Source: an uncultured Bacteroidota bacterium (GTDB taxonomy: Bacteria > Bacteroidota > Bacteroidia > Bacteroidales > SZUA-534). Taken from it: DNA of 64,000 nt. Positions 17,699-26,315 of this stretch are shown here, one piece after another; position 1 is the stretch's first letter; each line of letters starts with the position of its first letter. The stretch lies in contig CAMKOM010000010.1 in NCBI GenBank assembly GCA_946414435.1, positions 1-64,000 on the forward strand, written 5' to 3'. The translations under genes were made by a program, and so were the position numbers. Under the pieces are notes generated by a model that was not told where the DNA came from, ran no database searches, and saw only the letters and a program-made list of their open reading frames with translations.

Positions 17699-18067
17699 AT
17701 GGATTTAATGAAAATCGTAGAGAAGGAAATCGTAGGCGAAAATTCCTTCCCTGAGTTCAAAGCTGGTGACACCATCACCGTCAGCTACAAAATCAAAGAG
17801 GGTAACAAAGAGCGTATCCAGCAGTTCCGCGGCGTTGTTATTCAGCGCAGAGGCAAAGGCGTTACCGCTACTTTCACAGTTCGCAAAATGTCGGGCAACA
17901 TCGGCGTTGAGCGTATCTTCCCGGTTAACTCGCCGTTTATCGACAGCATCGAAGTGAACAAAGTTGGTTCAGTTCGCCGCGCACGCATCTTCTACTTCCG
18001 CAACCTTACTGGTAAGAAGGCAAAAATCAAAGAGAAGAAGAACGTTACCGCCGCAAAAGAGGATTAA
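17699..18067 (+). CDS. rplS: 50S ribosomal protein L19
   Basis: L19 sits at the 30S-50S interface of the large subunit. The 122-residue protein is full length and has the family motifs [25 protein letters not shown] and [18 protein letters not shown]. The C-terminus has the usual basic end ([12 protein letters not shown]). It is transcribed alone here, away from trmD/rimM, as is usual in Bacteroidetes. The 166-base leader is long and could hold a regulatory structure, but I could not recognise one. Confidence 0.97.
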   Translation: MDLMKIVEKEIVGENSFPEFKAGDTITVSYKIKEGNKERIQQFRGVVIQRRGKGVTATFTVRKMSGNIGVERIFPVNSPFIDSIEVNKVGSVRRARIFYFRNLTGKKAKIKEKKNVTAAKED

Positions 18068-18086
18068 TAAGTTTCTCAGAAATATG

Positions 18087-18123
18087 CAAATCCCGGAATC
18101 TCAATGGTTTCGGGATTTTTTTT
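18087..18123 (+). terminator. Terminator of rplS
   Basis: Arms AAATCCCGGA (from 18088) and TTTCGGGATTT form an about 10 bp stem with a T-run of eight after it, 20 bases past the rplS stop. Confidence 0.85.
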
Positions 18124-18207
18124 GCCCCTAAGGGGATGCGTCGGGAAATCGAAAACAAAGGCTAACAAATTGTTCATTATTCAATTCCGATAATTGATGA
18201 TAAATGA

Positions 18208-18215
18208 TACATTTG
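18208..18215 (+). promoter_or_regulatory. -7 element upstream of pfp
   Basis: TACATTTG exactly matches the TAnnTTTG consensus and lies 38 bases before the pfp start. The expected -33 position has no clear TTTG. Confidence 0.5.
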
Positions 18216-18253
18216 CGCTGAAAATGTGAAATATATACTTAAAACGTATCATA

Positions 18254-19903
18254 ATGAAAAAGAGTCCATTACAGATTGCAAGGGCCGCCTATCAGCCAAA
18301 GTTGCCGGCTGCCCTTAAAGGTAATGTCGTGCTGAGCGAAGGCGCTGCAACTCAATCGGTTGCCGACCAGGCCGACATCAAAAAACTTTTCCCGAACACC
18401 TACGGAATGCCGACTATCCAATTCGTTGCCGGCGAGGCAAAGAAGTATGACGCTGTGAATGTGGGTGTTATCCTTTCGGGCGGACAGGCACCGGGCGGAC
18501 ACAATGTCATCTCTGGCTTGTTCGACGGCTTGAAGAAAATGAACCCCAACAGCAAACTCTACGGTTTTCTGGGCGGTCCTTCGGGCTTGGTTGACCACAA
18601 ATATGTTGAACTGACTGCCGACATCATTGACGAGTACCGCAACACTGGCGGCTTCGACATCATTGGCTCGGGCCGTACAAAACTTGAGGAAGTTGAGCAG
18701 TTCGACAAGGGTATTGAAATCTGCAACAAACTGGGTATCAAAGCTATCGTTATCATCGGTGGCGACGATTCGAACACCAACGCCTGCGTTCTGGCTGAAT
18801 ATTATCTGCAAAAGAAATGCGGCATTCAGGTTATCGGCTGCCCGAAAACAATCGACGGCGACCTGAAGAACGAAATGATTGAGACTTCATTCGGATTTGA
18901 CACTGCCACAAAGGTTTACGCTGAGGTTATCGGTAACATCCAGCGCGACGCCAACTCTGCAAAGAAATACTGGCACTTCATTAAACTTATGGGCCGCTCG
19001 GCAAGCCACGTAACGCTTGAGTGTGCACTGAAGACTCAGCCGAACATCACGCTCATCGGCGAAGAGGTTGAGGCTAAGAAACAGACTCTTGACGACATTG
19101 TGACCTACATCGCGCAAGCGGTTGCCAACCGTGCCGCCAAAGGTCTGAACTTTGGTATTGTGCTTGTTCCAGAGGGACTTATCGAGTTCATTCCTGCCAT
19201 CAAGAAACTGATTTCAGAGTTGAACGATATGCTGGCCGCCAACCAGGCCGAGTTTGACAAGGTTGCCGACGACCAGAAAATCGACTATGTGGTTAAGCAT
19301 CTGTCGAAAGAGAACGCCGCCATCTTCGAGAGCCTGCCTGTGGCCGTTTCGCGTCAGTTGGCTCTTGAGCGCGACCCGCACGGAAACGTTCAGGTGTCGC
19401 TCATCGAGACCGAGCAACTGCTTGCCGAAATGGTTGGCAAGAAACTGGCCGAGTGGAAGAAATCGGGCAAGTATGTGGGCAAATTCGCCACACAGCACCA
19501 CTTCTTCGGCTACGAAGGCCGCTGCGCCGCTCCGTCGAACTTCGACGCTGACTACTGCTACTCACTGGGCTACACGGCTTCAATGCTGATTGGCGCTGGC
19601 AAGACTGGCTATATGTCATCAGTCCGCAACACCACCGAGCCTGCCGACAAATGGATTTCGGGCGGTATTCCTATCACCGCAATGATGAATATGGAAAAAC
19701 GCAACGGCAAGATGAAACCTGTTATCCAGAAGGCTCTTGTGAAACTCGACGGCGGTCCGTTCAAGTATTTCGCTTCGAAACGCGACGAGTGGGCCATCAA
19801 CACCGACTTTGTTTACCCAGGCCCAATCCAATACTTCGGCCCAAGTGAAGTTTGCGACCAGCCGACTCACACTCTGCTGCTCGAGCACGGAAAGAACATT
19901 TAA
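18254..19903 (+). CDS. pfp: PPi-dependent 6-phosphofructokinase
   Basis: This enzyme phosphorylates fructose 6-phosphate with pyrophosphate in a reversible glycolytic step. The 549-residue length fits the long PPi-PFK group rather than the about 320-residue ATP enzyme. Phosphate-binding [11 protein letters not shown] (76-86), GGDDS (169-173) and PKTIDGD (197-203) are present. The aspartate in GGDDS and the lysine in PKTIDGD mark PPi rather than ATP specificity. The gene has its own promoter and terminator. Use of PPi fits an anaerobe that saves ATP. Confidence 0.95.
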   Translation: MKKSPLQIARAAYQPKLPAALKGNVVLSEGAATQSVADQADIKKLFPNTYGMPTIQFVAGEAKKYDAVNVGVILSGGQAPGGHNVISGLFDGLKKMNPNSKLYGFLGGPSGLVDHKYVELTADIIDEYRNTGGFDIIGSGRTKLEEVEQFDKGIEICNKLGIKAIVIIGGDDSNTNACVLAEYYLQKKCGIQVIGCPKTIDGDLKNEMIETSFGFDTATKVYAEVIGNIQRDANSAKKYWHFIKLMGRSASHVTLECALKTQPNITLIGEEVEAKKQTLDDIVTYIAQAVANRAAKGLNFGIVLVPEGLIEFIPAIKKLISELNDMLAANQAEFDKVADDQKIDYVVKHLSKENAAIFESLPVAVSRQLALERDPHGNVQVSLIETEQLLAEMVGKKLAEWKKSGKYVGKFATQHHFFGYEGRCAAPSNFDADYCYSLGYTASMLIGAGKTGYMSSVRNTTEPADKWISGGIPITAMMNMEKRNGKMKPVIQKALVKLDGGPFKYFASKRDEWAINTDFVYPGPIQYFGPSEVCDQPTHTLLLEHGKNI

Positions 19904-19923
19904 TCAGTGTTTAAATAGCAATG

Positions 19924-19954
19924 AAAAAGCCGCCCGATTTGGACGGCTTTTTTT
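19924..19954 (+). terminator. Terminator of pfp
   Basis: Arms AAAAAGCCG (19924-19932) and CGGCTTTTT (19944-19952) form a 9 bp stem with a T-run, 20 bases after the pfp stop. Confidence 0.87.
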
Positions 19955-19998
19955 GTGGTAATTATCGCACTGGGTTTTCACTGGGTTTTCTCGCACAG

Positions 19999-20016
19999 TC
20001 CCGATAGCTATCGGGA
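19999..20016. repeat. 18-base perfect palindrome TCCCGATAGCTATCGGGA
   Basis: The bases read the same on both strands. I recall palindromes of this kind being frequent between genes in Bacteroidetes. Its role here is unknown: a protein site or a leftover of a small repeat element. Confidence 0.75.
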
Positions 20017-20021
20017 ACACT

Positions 20022-20206
20022 GATTACACAGAGTTTCACAGACTAATGTTGGGAAGTGTTTTGTACTTCTCGCAATCTAATCCGCAGTAGGCGATGAAAT
20101 TTGTCATAATGATGGTTCTTTAGATTAAACAGCGTTTGCTATTACAGATACAAAAATGGCAATTTTCTCTATTTAACTGTTTTATCGCATAGATTACACA
20201 GAGTTT
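20022..20206. repeat. Pair of 15-base direct repeats
   Basis: GATTACACAGAGTTT occurs at 20022-20036 and again at 20192-20206, 170 bases apart. The right copy continues into TTGAACGCAGAT. A related TTTTGAACGCGGAT lies at about 24505-24518, on the other side of the Sel1/deiminase genes. Confidence 0.7.
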
Positions 20207-20228
20207 TGAACGCAGATTTAATTATGAA

Positions 20229-20903
20229 TCATAAATTAAATCTGTCAGAATAATCTTTTGACCTATGATATATAGTTCCATTTTCTTTATTAAACACATC
20301 TTTTTCTGACGTTTTCTTCCAGTCAATGGTTTCTTCATAAAAACAAAGTTTCCAATCACCATCAATCTTGTTCTCATTCATATCTTTTTTACCAAGATAA
20401 CGTTTGATGGATTTTAAAGATATGTCTTCTGTAGGATTAAGTAATTCCAATTTAGGCATTTCATTATTACAAGAATTAAGAATAACATCTTTGCAAGTTA
20501 AAGGGCCTGATGTAACATTTCCACTCTTATCCTTTATACTTCTTACTAATATTCCTCCGAATATGGTTTCTTTTTCATCATTTCCGTCATAGTGGCTATC
20601 AAAACATATATCTATTCCGCTTAAATGATATAAAAAATCTCCAACATTTTTATCTGTTCGCGGATATGTTACCTTTTGCCATTTATATTGTTCTTTATCT
20701 TTTAAATACAATTTCTTGTTGTAATAGTAAAATTCAATTTCTGTAAAATAAAAGGTCTTTTCACCACATTTAATACCAAAATTGTTAAACAAGTTATTTG
20801 CAATTATTTCAGATTTTTTTTCAAATGTTTTGCCATCATTTTCATTCAATGGTTTTTGCAATAGTTCTTGCACCTTTTCTCGCAATTCTTTTTCCATACT
20901 CAT
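20229..20903 (-). CDS. Uncharacterised AT-rich protein, possibly Mpg-glycosylase-like
   Basis: This 224-residue cytoplasmic protein has no signal peptide. The pattern FYFTEIEFYYY ... HLSGIDICFDS ... FGGILVRSIKD ... GPL recalls proteins distantly related to methylpurine-DNA glycosylases, but the similarity is weak and the catalytic glutamate cannot be placed. It is very AT-rich (about 30% GC in a sampled stretch, against about 50% in pfp next door), which suggests recent acquisition. It is the last gene of a minus-strand run with the Sel1 genes, 35 bases after the Sel1 stop. A second start codon two residues in is equally possible. Confidence 0.6.
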   Translation of the reverse strand: MSMEKELREKVQELLQKPLNENDGKTFEKKSEIIANNLFNNFGIKCGEKTFYFTEIEFYYYNKKLYLKDKEQYKWQKVTYPRTDKNVGDFLYHLSGIDICFDSHYDGNDEKETIFGGILVRSIKDKSGNVTSGPLTCKDVILNSCNNEMPKLELLNPTEDISLKSIKRYLGKKDMNENKIDGDWKLCFYEETIDWKKTSEKDVFNKENGTIYHRSKDYSDRFNL

Positions 20904-20938
20904 TCATTTTTAAAATTAGACATATACAATAATACTAA

Positions 20939-22063
20939 TTAATAAATCCACCAGAAAGAAGAATCTTGATGATGCAGTATTTCTTCTACAGCAACAACCG
21001 GTGCATACTTCTGCATATACTCTTCCCACTCTTCGTCTGAAGTTTCGGAAATCCATTTTCTAATCTTTCTTTTTGACATTGAATACCGTTTCTGAAAACT
21101 ATTAGGATTGTTTTTTTTGTATTCTTCAAAGTCCTTTATTCTTTTCTTTAATACATCATTATATGTGAAAATCGTGTATTCACCATTGATAATCATTGTT
21201 TCGAATTGCTCCATATACTTTTCCCTGTCTTCATCTGAAAAATCATTAAACCATTTATCCACCATTGAATACGCGTTATAGTATTCACCTACTTTTTCCT
21301 TGTATTCTTTCAAATCCTTTTTGTGTTTTTTCAATATTTCGGCATTAGCGGGATTTGATAGCAAATCATTTAGAGATTTTGATGCTTCTGGGTAATCAAT
21401 GGCCTTTCTGTACAATATTTTAGCTTTGATAATGTCTTTTTCTACTCCAAAACCATCTTCGTAACATTTTGCAAGCTTGTATTGTGCTTCTTTATTGTAT
21501 TCATTATCTTTATTGTGCAGTTCTGCTGCCTTGGTGTACCATTCAACAGCTTTTTTAGAGTTTTTCTTGACGCCTTTACCATTTTTATAGCAGTCGCCAA
21601 GTGCAATTTGAGCTTTGATTTGCCCATCTTTATAACCTTTCTTTGCAGCTTTTAAAAACATTTTTAAAGCCATTTTATAATCCTGCGGCACGCCTTCACC
21701 ATTTAAATAACCCATTCCAAGTTTATATTGCCCCAGCCCCCAACCCCATTTTTGTTCGGCAGCTTTAGTGTACCATTCGACTGCTTTTGAATAGTCTTTT
21801 TCAACACAATTACCCGAATAATACAAATCACCAAGGTTGATTTGCGCCCACACATCTCCTTGTTCTGCGGCCTTGGTGTACCATTCGACTGCTTTCGCGG
21901 GGTCTCTTTCTGTTTCCCAGCCCCAATAATAATATCTGGCTAATTGAAATTGAGCTTCCGCGTCACCTTGCTCCGCCTTTTTTTGTATAAAAGATATCCT
22001 GCGCCCAAAGTATAAGCTATAAGGATTTTCATAAGGATAACCACTAATAATAGGTTCACTCAT
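20939..22063 (-). CDS. Sel1-repeat protein with charged C-terminal domain
   Basis: Residues about 28-245 of this 374-residue protein contain five to six Sel1 repeats (pattern A..G...AQ..LG..Y..G.GV..D...A..W+.KAAE). These form a helical scaffold for protein-protein contacts. The last about 130 residues are highly charged and helical, with no family I recognise (FEEYKKNNPNSFQKRYSMSK). There is no signal peptide, so it is probably cytoplasmic. It lies between the unknown AT-rich gene and a second Sel1 gene on the same strand, and is itself AT-rich. Its partner is unknown; the nearby deiminase with the same repeats is the obvious candidate. Confidence 0.85.
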   Translation of the reverse strand: MSEPIISGYPYENPYSLYFGRRISFIQKKAEQGDAEAQFQLARYYYWGWETERDPAKAVEWYTKAAEQGDVWAQINLGDLYYSGNCVEKDYSKAVEWYTKAAEQKWGWGLGQYKLGMGYLNGEGVPQDYKMALKMFLKAAKKGYKDGQIKAQIALGDCYKNGKGVKKNSKKAVEWYTKAAELHNKDNEYNKEAQYKLAKCYEDGFGVEKDIIKAKILYRKAIDYPEASKSLNDLLSNPANAEILKKHKKDLKEYKEKVGEYYNAYSMVDKWFNDFSDEDREKYMEQFETMIINGEYTIFTYNDVLKKRIKDFEEYKKNNPNSFQKRYSMSKRKIRKWISETSDEEWEEYMQKYAPVVAVEEILHHQDSSFWWIY

Positions 22064-22096
22064 AATTTACTATTTTAAAGATTAAACAATAAGTAT

Positions 22097-22558
22097 TTAT
22101 TTCCCTTCCAATTCCTTAAGGCATAATGCCAGATTGTTCTGCGCTCTTGCATCGCCCTGCTCTGCTGCTTTTGTGTACCATTCGATGGCTTTCACAAGGT
22201 CTTTCTTTACGCCTATTCCTTTCATATAACACTCGCCAAGGTTGCATTGTGCGCACAACAGCCCTTGTTCCGCCGCTTTTGCGAACAAATTCACGGCGTT
22301 TGTGCGACTTTCTTTTATGCCTTTCCCTTTTATATAGCAAACACCAAGCGAGTTTTGTGCTTTGGCAAAGCCTTGCTGCGCGGCTTGTGTGTACCAGTAA
22401 ATTGCTTTGGATATTCTTTTCTCAACGCCACGGCCTTTTTCATAGCATTTTGCCAGTTTATGTTGTGCCGCAGGGTCGCCTTGCTGCGCTAAATATTTCA
22501 GGTCGTCAATCGGCAAACCTGAATATGAAAAGCCTTGATTTTCAAAAATATTTTCCAT
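22097..22558 (-). CDS. Small Sel1-repeat protein
   Basis: The 153-residue protein is almost entirely Sel1 repeats (about three and a half, from residue 24), with a short non-repeat N-terminus (MENIFENQGFSYSGLP). There is no signal peptide. Its last 31 residues (from KAIEWYTKAAEQGDAR on) are identical to the end of the neighbouring deiminase-Sel1 protein except for one added lysine there. The DNA of these ends is nearly identical too, so one end was copied from the other. It starts 18 bases after the deiminase stop and is probably in one operon with it. Confidence 0.85.
   Translation of the reverse strand: MENIFENQGFSYSGLPIDDLKYLAQQGDPAAQHKLAKCYEKGRGVEKRISKAIYWYTQAAQQGFAKAQNSLGVCYIKGKGIKESRTNAVNLFAKAAEQGLLCAQCNLGECYMKGIGVKKDLVKAIEWYTKAAEQGDARAQNNLALCLKELEGK
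22100..22192 (-). repeat. Duplicated Sel1 3' end (copy A)
   Basis: This stretch matches 22583-22675 with only five differences by eye in about 93 bases. All five fall at third codon positions and leave the protein unchanged. Confidence 0.8.
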
Positions 22559-22576
22559 ACGTCTATTTTTTATGTT

Positions 22577-24169
22577 CTACTTTTTCCCTTCCAATTCCTT
22601 AAGACACAATGCCAGATTGTTCTGTGCTCTTGCATCGCCCTGCTCTGCGGCTTTTGTGTACCACTCGATGGCTTTTTTCAGGTCTTTTTCAACGCCGTCG
22701 CCAAACTCGTAGCAGAAGCCGAGAGCGTTTTGCGCAGGCGCGTAGCCTTGCTCGGCGGCTTTGGTTAGCCACTCCACGGCTTTGGCAATGTCTTTCTTCA
22801 CGCCTTCGCCGTATTTGTAGCACCAACCCAAATAGAATTGGGCACGCAGCGAACCTTGCTCGGCCAATGGTTTCAATTCATCGAAAACCAAACCCAAAAA
22901 TTCTTCATTATCACTTCTTACCGTTGCATATTTGATATTCCACGTAATGCAGTGCAGCGCCCCGCCTTTTGCAGCAATGTCGCGCATTCCGATTTGGCGG
23001 ACATCGCAGTCGGGGAAGGCGTTCTTCACGTATTCCAGCGCCTGACGGTCTTCGGCTATCCCGAACGACGGCATAATTATCTTATTTCCAACCTGAAGGA
23101 AGTTGATATAGGCCCAATTCCAGTCGGGATTCGGGTTCTCGACATCGAACAGCATTTCGGTGACTTCAAAGCCTTTCGATTCAAGAATTCGACGGATTTT
23201 GGCGGCTTCATCGGCATCGGTGTCGCGGTGGTTCGACATCAGAACCTTGTTTTTGCCACACCACTTGACAAAGCCGTCGGAATGGCCGTAAACATCGGTT
23301 TTCGGGTCGTCGGGACTGCCAATTTGGTGCCAGGGAATGATTATCACTTCTCGGCCCAACTCTTTTTCCAACAACTGTTTAAACTGCCAATCGCCCTTCT
23401 TTTTGCCGTTTTCGGTGAACACCTTACTGGTCATAACAAAATAGTCGCCGCAAGGTGTGATATTGCCGCCATCGATTACCAAATCGGTTTCCCGATAATT
23501 GATACCCAATGCTTTGCAGGCATCCTTGCAATCTGTTCTGTGTTTTTCATCGTCACACAGATAGTTGGGCGAATATTTGTACTTAAGAAACTCGTTTTCA
23601 GAAAGTTGGACGGGCATATAGTCGCGAGCCCAAATGTCGCGTGTCGATTCAAGCAGACTCCAGCGAATTCCCATCTCGTCCATCAGTTGGGTTAAACTGC
23701 CGAAAAACGACGGCGACTCTTCCTTTAAACATTCGGATAAGAACACGATATTGGTATTTCGGTCGGTGTTTGCAGCGGTAAGTTTTAGTGTTTTCAAATA
23801 TCTTTCACTATAACAAACGCCATATCCATATGGTTTCATTTCGGGGCAAACCACTTCATCGTCCAAAAACGCTCCAGGAATCTGCTCAATGAAATCAAAC
23901 ATTATTTCCAAAATTGTCCATAAATGCTCGTATGACAGCATTATTTGCTTTGACTCAAGGTGTGATAATATTGACCTACAGGCTTTTGCAAAATAGACTT
24001 CGTTGCCATACCCAACTTCAACATTCCAATAGTGTTCGAAACCTGCGTTGATTTCATCCCATATATTGTCAGAGAGTTCAAAATCTATCTTGCTCAATAC
24101 TAATTTGTGTAAAACTGGCTCCGAAAATGCACCTTGCATAAAAGGTGATATTAATTCATTACGTTTCAT
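22577..24169 (-). CDS. Peptidyl-arginine/agmatine deiminase-type enzyme fused to Sel1 repeats
   Basis: The 530-residue protein has three parts. Residues 1-130 are an N-terminal region I do not recognise. Residues about 135-420 are a PAD_porph-type guanidino-deiminase domain (PF04371 family, citrulline-forming). Residues about 425-530 are about two and a half Sel1 repeats. The deiminase keeps TRDIWARDYMP (D183), IDGGNI (GGN at 234-236), YGHSDGF (H296, D298), NWAYIN (N356) and GGALHCITWN (catalytic Cys C407), so it should be active. Substrate could be agmatine, a peptide arginine or another guanidino compound; the fusion to protein-binding repeats favours a protein partner (inference). I chose the ATG at 24169; a start 20 codons earlier adds an unlikely leader. 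No signal peptide is visible. Confidence 0.85.
   Translation of the reverse strand: MKRNELISPFMQGAFSEPVLHKLVLSKIDFELSDNIWDEINAGFEHYWNVEVGYGNEVYFAKACRSILSHLESKQIMLSYEHLWTILEIMFDFIEQIPGAFLDDEVVCPEMKPYGYGVCYSERYLKTLKLTAANTDRNTNIVFLSECLKEESPSFFGSLTQLMDEMGIRWSLLESTRDIWARDYMPVQLSENEFLKYKYSPNYLCDDEKHRTDCKDACKALGINYRETDLVIDGGNITPCGDYFVMTSKVFTENGKKKGDWQFKQLLEKELGREVIIIPWHQIGSPDDPKTDVYGHSDGFVKWCGKNKVLMSNHRDTDADEAAKIRRILESKGFEVTEMLFDVENPNPDWNWAYINFLQVGNKIIMPSFGIAEDRQALEYVKNAFPDCDVRQIGMRDIAAKGGALHCITWNIKYATVRSDNEEFLGLVFDELKPLAEQGSLRAQFYLGWCYKYGEGVKKDIAKAVEWLTKAAEQGYAPAQNALGFCYEFGDGVEKDLKKAIEWYTKAAEQGDARAQNNLALCLKELEGKK
22583..22675 (-). repeat. Duplicated Sel1 3' end (copy B)
   Basis: Partner of 22100-22192. 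The two stretches encode the same 31 C-terminal residues in adjacent genes, with only synonymous changes between them. Confidence 0.8.
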
Positions 24170-24545
24170 ATTAATTAATTTTATTAAATTATTAATTATC
24201 AACGTGTTCGCGCGCCAAACACACTGCAATTGTATGCGGTTGAAATGAATCGGACAAAGAATTTCGGGGAAATTTTAAAAAGTGGCCTTCGAATAAATTA
24301 TATATATTATATTATTAATAATCAATAAAATATATAAAGCAGACAGGGCAACGATTTCGCATTTTGGCAGAATGTTGCGCAAACGATTGCGCACTTTTTA
24401 GGTATTTAAAATAATATTGGGGGGACAACAGTGGCGTACCACCGTTAATTTCGGCTTATAAACCGAAAATATTTGTAATTATTTCGGCTTATAAACCGAA
24501 GAGTTTTTTGAACGCGGATGACGCAGATACTGATTCACACTTAAT
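24170..24545. other. Gene-free border region of the island
   Basis: No gene is visible in these about 375 bases. They hold a run of AT-rich bases (24290-24340), the two operator-like 20-mers (24448-24500) and a TTTTGAACGCGGAT sequence (about 24505-24518) that resembles one at the other end of the island (about 20203-20215). The deiminase promoter should lie here, but I cannot place a TAnnTTTG element. Confidence 0.6.
24448..24500. promoter_or_regulatory. Two identical 20-base operator-like sites, 33 bases apart
   Basis: ATTTCGGCTTATAAACCGAA occurs at 24448-24467 and 24481-24500. Each copy is an inverted repeat (TTCGG ... CCGAA around TTATAA). The centre spacing of 33 bases is about three helix turns, so two dimers would sit on the same face. 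This is the layout of a repressor operator. No regulator or toxin-antitoxin gene is adjacent; the next gene downstream on the minus strand is the deiminase. Confidence 0.6.
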
Positions 24546-24578
24546 AAAAAACGCCAACCTTTACGATTGGCGTTTTTT
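24546..24578 (-). terminator. Terminator of the Ig-like lipoprotein gene
   Basis: A perfect 12 bp stem, AAAAAACGCCAA (24546-24557) with TTGGCGTTTTTT (24567-24578), lies 26 bases beyond the stop at 24604. On the minus strand it ends in a T-run. Confidence 0.88.
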
Positions 24579-24603
24579 ATGGAACATATTTGCTCGTATT
24601 GTT

Positions 24604-26199
24604 CTAATCATTAAGTTTTAAATCACACACATACTTTGACGTTACTATGTTTTTACCAGGTAAAGTGTATTCAATCTTCATTGGATAGCTACCATTAATC
24701 ATATTTGGCAAATTGTCGGTTCTAATCAGCATTTCTGCGCCTTTGTTCCTTTCCTTAGCATTGATAAGTATATCTGTTAATTCCCGAAAATCAATATTAA
24801 TATATTTACTAGCATTGCAAGCGAATGCACCAGTTCCTTTATGTTTGGCAAACACTCCTGTTTCAACTTCTTCATCAGAGAGTAAATAATCATCAGCGGC
24901 CCCAATAGTATAGACATTTGTCGTGGGCGGAGTATAATTACCTGCAATCGACAGCACATCCTCATTCTCATAAATCAATGGTGCTATTTTCTCTTTGTAC
25001 CATTGACAGTTATCATAATCCAAATTCAGCCGAAGTAAGCAATTGGTTTGTTGGTCATAATTGTAATCACAGAGGTCAAATGATTCCACAACTTCTGATA
25101 AATCTTCGAAATTCCAAATCAACTGATATACTGTACCTGTTACTTGTAAGGCAAAACCTGATTCCGAATACGAAATGTTACCCATCTTTTCAGGGAAAGT
25201 GTTGTATGAACTTGTTCTGAAATCGATGGCATAGATTTCATATGGCACACTTGCATCGATATGCGAAGAATCTTTTGCAATGTTCACTATTGCAAGGTGA
25301 TAAATCACATTGTTGTTGAAGTGAATGCCTGCAAATGAATAATCAATTTCGCCACCTCCGCAACCGTTTGTCGCAGTTGTGTATGTAAAATCAAGGGTTG
25401 TTGTCTCGCCGCCAAAAGGTGTAATACGTATTTTTTGCTCATATCCTTTTGCTTTGTATTCGTTAAGTAAGTATGAGTAGTCGAAATCGAAAATCATATA
25501 GGCTAGATTGGTTTCCTTGGGCAGGAAGTTTCTTTGTCGGTCAGCGGGATATGAGTACAAAATGTGTTTGGGATTGAAAGATAACGGTCGGTTGCCAGCC
25601 GTAAATTCCGTAGTTATTTCTTTGATATATTCATTGCCATCATTGTCTTTGATTATTTGCCAAGCACGGTCACTTGTCAAATATTCATAGCCGTAGCGTT
25701 CATCTTTGACTGTATAATATTTAATGGCAACTTCCTTTTCAAATCTGACTTTTACATCTACCTTGTAACTTGCCCCATTCTCGTATGGTTCTTTAATATT
25801 GAAAACACAAGTCAGATTATCATCGCTTAAAGTATAATCGCCGTCCACTTTTGTGCCATCTGCCTTTACAATTGTAAACTCTGCAATTGACACTCGATAT
25901 ATGCCATATAATCCATTTCTAGAATCATCAACCTCTATAGTTGTATTTATAGGCACATTGAAAAAAACTTGCGGTTTATCAAACACATTAACAGAAGTTG
26001 ACTTGTCTGCGGGTGAGATATTGTCGAAAACACCATCAGGAAAACCTTTGCCTACCCTTTCTATTTCGCGATTTACAGAGTCAATTTTATATTGACTGTC
26101 ATCGTCGTTATTGATTATTTCGTCATCATTCTTGCAGCCAGCAAAAGCAAACGCTGCCAGCACTGTGGCCATCAAGCCAAATTTGATTATTTTCTTCAT
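24604..26199 (-). CDS. Lipoprotein with Big_5/SbsA-type Ig-like domain
   Basis: The 531-residue protein has a lipoprotein signal with lipobox AFAGC (Cys at about 21), followed by an acidic linker (KNDDEIINNDDDS) as in exported Bacteroidetes lipoproteins. Residues about 55-165 resemble an SbsA Ig-like domain (SPADKSTSVNV ... VFFNVPINTTI). The rest is beta-rich and has no family I recognise. It is probably on the outer membrane and surface-exposed. It has its own terminator and a -7 element 52 bases upstream. AT-rich like the island genes. Confidence 0.75.
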   Translation of the reverse strand: MKKIIKFGLMATVLAAFAFAGCKNDDEIINNDDDSQYKIDSVNREIERVGKGFPDGVFDNISPADKSTSVNVFDKPQVFFNVPINTTIEVDDSRNGLYGIYRVSIAEFTIVKADGTKVDGDYTLSDDNLTCVFNIKEPYENGASYKVDVKVRFEKEVAIKYYTVKDERYGYEYLTSDRAWQIIKDNDGNEYIKEITTEFTAGNRPLSFNPKHILYSYPADRQRNFLPKETNLAYMIFDFDYSYLLNEYKAKGYEQKIRITPFGGETTTLDFTYTTATNGCGGGEIDYSFAGIHFNNNVIYHLAIVNIAKDSSHIDASVPYEIYAIDFRTSSYNTFPEKMGNISYSESGFALQVTGTVYQLIWNFEDLSEVVESFDLCDYNYDQQTNCLLRLNLDYDNCQWYKEKIAPLIYENEDVLSIAGNYTPPTTNVYTIGAADDYLLSDEEVETGVFAKHKGTGAFACNASKYINIDFRELTDILINAKERNKGAEMLIRTDNLPNMINGSYPMKIEYTLPGKNIVTSKYVCDLKLND

Positions 26200-26250
26200 T
26201 TTTAATGTTTTAATTATTAGAAGCGGATTCTTTAATAAGAAACCTTAAGG

Positions 26251-26258
26251 CAAATATA
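26251..26258 (-). promoter_or_regulatory. -7 element of the Ig-like lipoprotein gene
   Basis: Minus-strand TATATTTG, an exact TAnnTTTG match, lies 52 bases before the start at 26199. No clear -33 is seen. Confidence 0.5.
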
Positions 26259-26315
26259 TAAATAAATGCGAGCATACGCGCTTCGCTTTCTTTCGTCGGA
26301 AATGTACCTTTACTT

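Larger units (their letters stand above)
19955..20228. other. Intergenic region with palindrome and direct repeats
   Basis: No gene is visible. The stretch holds a tandem CACTGGGTTTT duplication (near 19968-19990), an 18-base perfect palindrome (19999-20016) and two copies of GATTACACAGAGTTT (20022-20036 and 20192-20206). Base composition drops towards AT-rich here. It marks the left border of the accessory island. Confidence 0.6.
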
